NCBI GenBank assembly: GCA_964432995.1 | Contig: CAYSPU010000208.1 | Location: 1 to 10,484 of the forward strand | Direction of reading: 5' to 3' | DNA from: CAYSPU01 sp964432995 | GTDB lineage: Bacteria; Verrucomicrobiota; Verrucomicrobiia; Limisphaerales; JAHDYP01 | Length of the DNA stretch: 10,484 bases | Part shown: piece by piece, positions 6,747 to 10,484 of the stretch | Numbering within the stretch: the stretch's first letter is position 1 | Layout of the letters: each line of letters opens with the position of its first letter | Made by a program: the position numbers and the translations under genes | The notes under the pieces: model-generated | The model's database searches: none | Seen by the model: the letters and a program-made list of their open reading frames with translations, nothing else | What the model was told of the DNA's origin: nothing

Positions 6747-6848
6747 GAATTCGAGCTGGACAGAACGGGCCTTCGCCGCGTTGTATCTCGTCACCACGAA
6801 AATCAACCGGAGTCTCCAAGTCGGACCGCGATTCACAAAGGAAACATC
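6747..6848 (+). other. Short intergenic gap within the sugar operon
   Basis: These 102 bases hold no gene, no strong hairpin and no clear promoter. The only recognisable signal is a ribosome binding site, AAAGGAAA at 6837-6844, for the oxidoreductase. Confidence 0.4.
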
Positions 6849-8183
6849 ATGAGCCTGGAACCCACCAACCCTTGTCATTCCCCGCTCGGAGCGGCGCTTG
6901 CGCGAAGGGGAAAGACCAACGGCTTGCACCGCCGGGAATTCCTCAAGACCGCCATGCTGGGGAGCGCCGCCTGGATGGCGCCCCAGATCGTCCAGGGCGC
7001 CGTGCTCGGCCGCGACGGTGGCGTGGCGCCGAGCGAGCGGATCGTTCTGGGCGGGATCGGCATCGGCGGCCGGGGCACCTACGTGCTGGGCTGCTTCCTG
7101 CATGAACCGGATGTGCAGTTTGTCGCCATCTGCGACGTCAAGGCCGCCCGTCGCGATGCCATCAAGAAGATGGCGGACAACAAGTATGGCAACACCGACT
7201 GCGCCCAGTATCGCGACTTGCGCGAGTTGCTGGCGCGTCCGGACATCGACGCCGTGCTGATCGCGACGGGGCCGAACTGGCATGCTACGGCCTCGATCCT
7301 GGCCGCGCGGGCCGGCAAGGACGTTTATTGCGAGAAACCCTGCACCAAGAACATCGCCCAGAGCCTCGCCCTCGCCGAGACCTTCCGTCGCACCGGCCGC
7401 GTCTTCCAGGCCGGCACCCAGCGACGCAGCCTCCCCAACTTCCTGTTCTCCATCGACCTCGCCCGCCGGGGCAAACTCGGCCGGCTCAAGACGCTTTACG
7501 CCCACCCCGGCGGCCTGGGCACCGCCATGAGCGGCTGGGCGGCCGAAGAAACCGCCCCGCCCGTCGACCAGGTCGACTGGGATCTCTACCTCGGACCCGC
7601 CGCCTGGCGGCCGTTCAACAAAAGGCTCCTCGACGGTTTCAACTTCGAAAAGGGAGGCGGCATGGTCGGCGGCGGTTGCCTCGAGTGGGGATCCCACTGC
7701 GTCGACCTCTGCCAATGGGCCAACGACGCCGACGAAACCGCCCCGGTCGAATACGAACCCAAAGGCGACCAGCTCCATGCCAAATATGGCAACGGCGTGA
7801 AACTCATCCTGCGCAACGACGGCTGGCTCCCGCTCGGGTCCTGCCCCGTCCGCTTCGAAGGCGAAACCGGCTGGGTGGAGACCGGTGACGACGGCGAAAT
7901 CGTGGCCAGCTCCCCTGCCCTGCTCAGCGGCATGGGCGCAAAAATCTCCGGTTACCCCGCCGATTTCCACGTCCGCGACTTCCTGGACGGCGTCAAGACC
8001 CGCGGCCAAACCCGCGCCAACGCCGACGTCGCCTGCCAGGCTCACATCGCCTGTCACGCCGCCAACATCGCCCTCTTCCTCGGGCGCAAGGTCGTCTACG
8101 ACCCGGTGAAGAACGAGTTCCCCGGAGATGAAGAAGCCAACCGATTGCGTTCCGAAGCGCTCCGCGAACCCTGGCGCATCTAA
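6849..8183 (+). CDS. Tat-exported Gfo/Idh/MocA family NAD(P)-dependent oxidoreductase
   Basis: This 444-residue protein is a secreted-type Gfo/Idh/MocA dehydrogenase, a family that oxidises or reduces sugar hydroxyls with a nicotinamide cofactor. The Tat motif RREFLKT is at residues 28-34 with a hydrophobic stretch after it. The Rossmann turn is G71-x-G-x-x-G76 in IVLGGIGIGGRG, and ICDVK follows at the end of beta-2. The family's catalytic Lys lies in YCEKP (Lys163), and the GSHCVDLCQW motif supplies His283 and Asp286. Length and motifs look complete. The start is supported by AAAGGAAA at 6837-6844. Exported members often retain their cofactor tightly, because free NAD is scarce outside the cytoplasm; that applies here only by inference. 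Pairing with a TIM-barrel isomerase suggests oxidation and rearrangement of a sugar, inositol or glycoside. The exact substrate is unknown. Confidence 0.94.
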   Translation: MSLEPTNPCHSPLGAALARRGKTNGLHRREFLKTAMLGSAAWMAPQIVQGAVLGRDGGVAPSERIVLGGIGIGGRGTYVLGCFLHEPDVQFVAICDVKAARRDAIKKMADNKYGNTDCAQYRDLRELLARPDIDAVLIATGPNWHATASILAARAGKDVYCEKPCTKNIAQSLALAETFRRTGRVFQAGTQRRSLPNFLFSIDLARRGKLGRLKTLYAHPGGLGTAMSGWAAEETAPPVDQVDWDLYLGPAAWRPFNKRLLDGFNFEKGGGMVGGGCLEWGSHCVDLCQWANDADETAPVEYEPKGDQLHAKYGNGVKLILRNDGWLPLGSCPVRFEGETGWVETGDDGEIVASSPALLSGMGAKISGYPADFHVRDFLDGVKTRGQTRANADVACQAHIACHAANIALFLGRKVVYDPVKNEFPGDEEANRLRSEALREPWRI

Positions 8184-8210
8184 CCCTTCCCCATCTCCAC
8201 AAGGACAACT

Positions 8211-10211
8211 ATGCGATCCGTGACTCGACTTTTCCCTGCCCGATCCCCGCGAACGACCGCCTGCGCGGCACTCCTGACGCTGGCCAGTCTGCTGGTTGCC
8301 AGCTTGACGTCCGTCGCCGCCACCGAGCGTTCCGCCGCCGCCATCGAGAAAGAGCGCGGCTTCATCCAGGTCCTCAAGTCGGATGCGCCCCCGGCTGAGA
8401 AGGCCATCACCTGCAAACGGCTGGCGGTCTATGGCTCCGCCGAGGCCGTCCCCGCGCTAGCCCCGATGCTGACCGACGAACGGTTGTCTTCGTGGGCGCG
8501 CATCGCCCTCGAGGCGATTCCCGGCCCCGAAGCCGACAACGCCCTCCGCCAAGCCCTCGGCCAGACCCAGGGCCGGTTGCTGATCGGCGTCATCAACTCG
8601 ATCGGCGTGCGTCGCGACCCAAACGCCGTCGACGGCTTGGCAGAGAAACTCGCCCAACCCGACGCGGAAGTCGCTTCCGCTGCGGCCTACGCCCTCGGCC
8701 GCATCCGAGGCGATCCCGCGGCCCGCGTTCTCGCCAAGTCCCTGGAAAGCGCGCCCGCCGCCGTCCGCCCGGCGGTGGCCGAAGGCTGCGTCCTCTGCGC
8801 CGAGAACTACCGCGTCGCCGGGAAGACCGCCGAAGCAACGCGGCTGTTTGACGCCGTCCGCAAAGCCAGTGTGCCCAAGCAACGCATCCTCGAGGCCACA
8901 CGCGGCGCCATTCTCTCCCGCCAGAGTGCCGGACTACCCCTGCTCCTCGAACAACTGCGAGCGGCGGATTGGGAGCTGTTCGGCATCGGACTGCGCACCG
9001 CCCGCGAATTGCCGGGTGGCGACGTGACCAAAGCCCTGGCCGCCGAGTTGGGCAAGTGCCCGGCCGACCGCCAAGCCCCGCTCCTGCTCGCCTTGGCCGA
9101 TCGCCGCGATCCGGCCGTGCTCCCGGCCATCCGCGATCTGGCCCGGACCGGTCCCGCCGCCCTGCGCACCGTCGCCGTCGGCGTCCTCGACCGCCAGGAC
9201 GACGTCCCCAGCCTCCCCATCTTCCTCCAGGCCGCCACCGACGACGACGCCGGCCTGGCTCAGGCCGCCAAGATCGCCCTCGGCCGGCTCGAAGGCGAGT
9301 CCGTCAATCCCGACCTCCTCGCGCGGCTTTCGCACGCGACGGGGAAGACGCGAGGAGTGCTGATTGAGCTGGCTGGCAGACGCCAATTGTCCCAGGCCCT
9401 GCCCGCCGTCGTCACCGCCGCCAAAGATCCCGACCCCGCCATCCGCCGCGCCGCCGTCGAAGCCGTCGGCGCTCTCGGCACTGAAACCCAAGTAGCTGAC
9501 CTCGTCCCGCTCCTCCAGAAGGCTTCGAATGCCAAGGAACGTGGCGACCTCGAGAAGGCCCTCCGGGCCATCTGCAGTCGGGCGGGCCAGCGGTGCGTGC
9601 CGAACATCCTGCCTCTGACCAAGAGCCAGGAACCCACCCAACGCGTCACCGGCCTGCAACTGATGGCCGCCGTGGGCGGTCCCCAGGCCCTCACCGCGGT
9701 CAAAGCCGCCATCAATGACCCCGTGGAAACAGTCCAAGACGAAGCCGTTCGCGCTCTGTCCGCGTGGCCCAGCAATTGGCCGGACGACGAAGGTGTGGCC
9801 GAACCGCTTCTGACCTTGGCCAAGTCCGGACGCAAGAACGCACACCAGATCCAGGGCGTGCGGGGTTACCTGGCCGCCGTCGAAGAAGATAAGACATTGG
9901 CGCCCGCGGCCAAAGTCACCCGCGTGCGCGAGTTGGTGCCGTTCCTGAAACGGCCCGAGGAGAAGCGCCTGGCCATCGCACTCCTGGGCACCCTGGCCGT
10001 CCCGGAGAGCCTCAGCCTGCTCACTACCTTCGCCGCCGAACCCGAGACCACCGAGGAGGCGTGTCTGGCCGTAGTCACCCTGATCGGACGCGACCCCGCC
10101 AAGGTCGGCACCAAAGAGGCGCGCTCCCAGGCACTCCGCACCGTCGTCGACAAGTCCAAGACCGCCAAGACCCGCACCAAGGCGGAAGAACTGCTGAAAG
10201 ACACCCAATAG
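8211..10211 (+). CDS. Secreted HEAT-repeat protein
   Basis: This 666-residue protein has a Sec-type signal peptide (basic start, hydrophobic core about 17-32, likely cleavage near SVAA at 34-37). Most of the rest is Ala/Leu-rich paired helices of HEAT type. Clear examples are the DAEVASAAAYALGRI and DPDPAIRRAAVEAVGALG segments, each followed by a D-V-PLL-like helix. Near the C-terminus a module containing FLKRPEEKRLAIALLGTL and EEACLAVV resembles one I recall in many Verrucomicrobiota and Planctomycetota HEAT proteins. No catalytic motif is visible, so a scaffold or binding role is likely. The start is supported by AAGGA at 8201-8205, and only 27 bases separate it from the oxidoreductase stop, so the two are surely co-transcribed. 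It may hold the exported enzymes together or bind a polysaccharide or protein partner, but that is inference. It ends in a Lys-rich helix. Confidence 0.88.
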   Translation: MRSVTRLFPARSPRTTACAALLTLASLLVASLTSVAATERSAAAIEKERGFIQVLKSDAPPAEKAITCKRLAVYGSAEAVPALAPMLTDERLSSWARIALEAIPGPEADNALRQALGQTQGRLLIGVINSIGVRRDPNAVDGLAEKLAQPDAEVASAAAYALGRIRGDPAARVLAKSLESAPAAVRPAVAEGCVLCAENYRVAGKTAEATRLFDAVRKASVPKQRILEATRGAILSRQSAGLPLLLEQLRAADWELFGIGLRTARELPGGDVTKALAAELGKCPADRQAPLLLALADRRDPAVLPAIRDLARTGPAALRTVAVGVLDRQDDVPSLPIFLQAATDDDAGLAQAAKIALGRLEGESVNPDLLARLSHATGKTRGVLIELAGRRQLSQALPAVVTAAKDPDPAIRRAAVEAVGALGTETQVADLVPLLQKASNAKERGDLEKALRAICSRAGQRCVPNILPLTKSQEPTQRVTGLQLMAAVGGPQALTAVKAAINDPVETVQDEAVRALSAWPSNWPDDEGVAEPLLTLAKSGRKNAHQIQGVRGYLAAVEEDKTLAPAAKVTRVRELVPFLKRPEEKRLAIALLGTLAVPESLSLLTTFAAEPETTEEACLAVVTLIGRDPAKVGTKEARSQALRTVVDKSKTAKTRTKAEELLKDTQ

Positions 10212-10220
10212 CGGAGATCG

Positions 10221-10235
10221 ACCCCTCCCAGGGGT
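10221..10235 (+). terminator. Small perfect hairpin after the HEAT gene
   Basis: ACCCCT-CCC-AGGGGT forms a perfect 6-bp stem starting 10 bases after the stop codon. No T-run follows. It may help end the operon transcript or protect its 3' end. Confidence 0.4.
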
Positions 10236-10259
10236 TCAGGGTAATGGAAGTAGCTGAGG

Positions 10260-10287
10260 GCCGGATGCGACGATGTCCGCATCCGGC
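10260..10287. terminator. Perfect 10-bp stem-loop downstream of the operon
   Basis: GCCGGATGCG (10260-10269) and CGCATCCGGC (10278-10287) are exactly complementary around an 8-base loop. It lies about 50 bases past the HEAT gene stop and is the strongest hairpin in this tail. It lacks a T-tract, so it could be a bidirectional terminator, an mRNA-stabilising hairpin or a repeat unit. Confidence 0.5.
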
Positions 10288-10333
10288 GAGCTATGATCCG
10301 CACCTGGGTGAACGACCTTCCCACCGCCGGACC

Positions 10334-10383
10334 GCGGCTCGTCCCTGGTCCGCCGTAGCCTTGGCGGAGGCGTCCGGAGCCGC
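10334..10383. repeat. Nested inverted repeat
   Basis: The outer arms GCGGCTC (10334-10340) and GAGCCGC (10377-10383) enclose an inner hairpin TCCGCC-GTAGCCTT-GGCGGA (10349-10368). From memory, the inner segment resembles repeats scattered between genes in environmental genomes. There is no second copy in this window. Confidence 0.45.
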
Positions 10384-10416
10384 AGCCGAGGACGTCAGGT
10401 GTGTTCGGCGCGCCCG

Positions 10417-10465
10417 GAGGTCGCGCCCTACCATCGGCATCTGGAGTAGACGGTAGGGCGACCTC
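10417..10465. repeat. Long-armed inverted repeat near the window end
   Basis: GAGGTCGCGCCCTACC (10417-10432) pairs with GGTAGGGCGACCTC (10452-10465), apart from two extra bases in the left arm. The 19-base loop is ATCGGCATCTGGAGTAGAC. It is typical of a dispersed palindromic element, but only one copy is visible and the sequence may continue past the edge. Confidence 0.5.
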
Positions 10466-10484
10466 TCCGAGGGCGCCGCTGGAG

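Larger units (their letters stand above)
10212..10484. other. Non-coding 3' region rich in inverted repeats
   Basis: These 273 bases to the window edge hold no convincing gene. They contain four separate inverted repeats, at 10221-10235, 10260-10287, 10334-10383 and 10417-10465. Open frames passing through have no ribosome sites and no recognisable protein sequence. Confidence 0.55.

Noticed and set aside
6405..8057. Minus-strand open frame of about 550 codons opposite the isomerase and oxidoreductase
   Set aside because: It is antisense to two clearly recognised genes, and such frames are common in GC-rich coding DNA. Its translation shows no family motifs.
8934..10208. Long minus-strand open frame opposite the HEAT gene
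   Set aside because: Its Gly/Asp-rich translation mirrors the Ala-rich repeats on the other strand. It has no ribosome site and no domain.
10260..10287. Resemblance of the GCCGGATGCG stem to enterobacterial REP/BIME sequences
   Set aside because: Only the outer stem bases are alike. The loop differs, no tandem copies occur and the genome context is not enterobacterial, so I treat it as coincidence.

Overview
The window is GC-rich, gene-dense bacterial chromosome and most resembles a Verrucomicrobiota genome, probably the Limisphaerales/Pedosphaera side. That placement is inferred from gene content: a zinc-ribbon Ser/Thr kinase overlapping an ECF-like sigma factor, Tat-exported Gfo/Idh/MocA and TIM-barrel sugar enzymes, a secreted HEAT-repeat protein, and several families of GC-rich palindromic repeats. 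No rRNA, tRNA, CRISPR array, transposase or phage gene was seen.

Layout. (1) Bases 1-479 hold the 3' end of a class III adenylate cyclase gene with nearly all its catalytic residues in view. (2) Bases 480-1222 contain no intact gene. They hold a hairpin after the cyclase, the 5' remnant of a minus-strand secreted GH2 beta-galactosidase cut off by unrelated sequence, an intact copy of a roughly 60-bp palindrome, and one copy of a 34-bp repeat. (3) Bases 1223-5481 are a two-gene signalling unit: a 1172-residue membrane-anchored Ser/Thr kinase whose stop codon overlaps the start of an ECF-type sigma factor. (4) Bases 5482-5771 are intergenic, with the second 34-bp repeat copy inside a terminator-like hairpin and a weak promoter candidate. 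(5) Bases 5772-10211 look like one operon: an exported sugar isomerase/epimerase-like protein, an exported Gfo/Idh/MocA oxidoreductase and a secreted HEAT-repeat protein. (6) Bases 10212-10484 are non-coding and packed with inverted repeats.

How the genes may work together. The kinase probably senses something outside the membrane through its large C-terminal region and acts on the co-translated sigma factor. The exported isomerase and oxidoreductase probably modify a sugar or sugar derivative in the periplasm. Nothing in the sequence proves that the sigma factor controls the sugar genes, although one 34-bp repeat copy lies upstream of each unit.

The most unusual feature is that the palindromic element present between genes at 983-1041 also lies inside the kinase coding sequence twice, in frame and in one orientation. 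One copy (1962-2022) falls in the activation loop between DFG and APE. A more diverged copy (1662-1722) falls in the N-lobe just before the hinge. The kinase frame and all its catalytic motifs remain intact, so a dispersed DNA repeat seems to have been accepted as protein sequence at a regulatory position.
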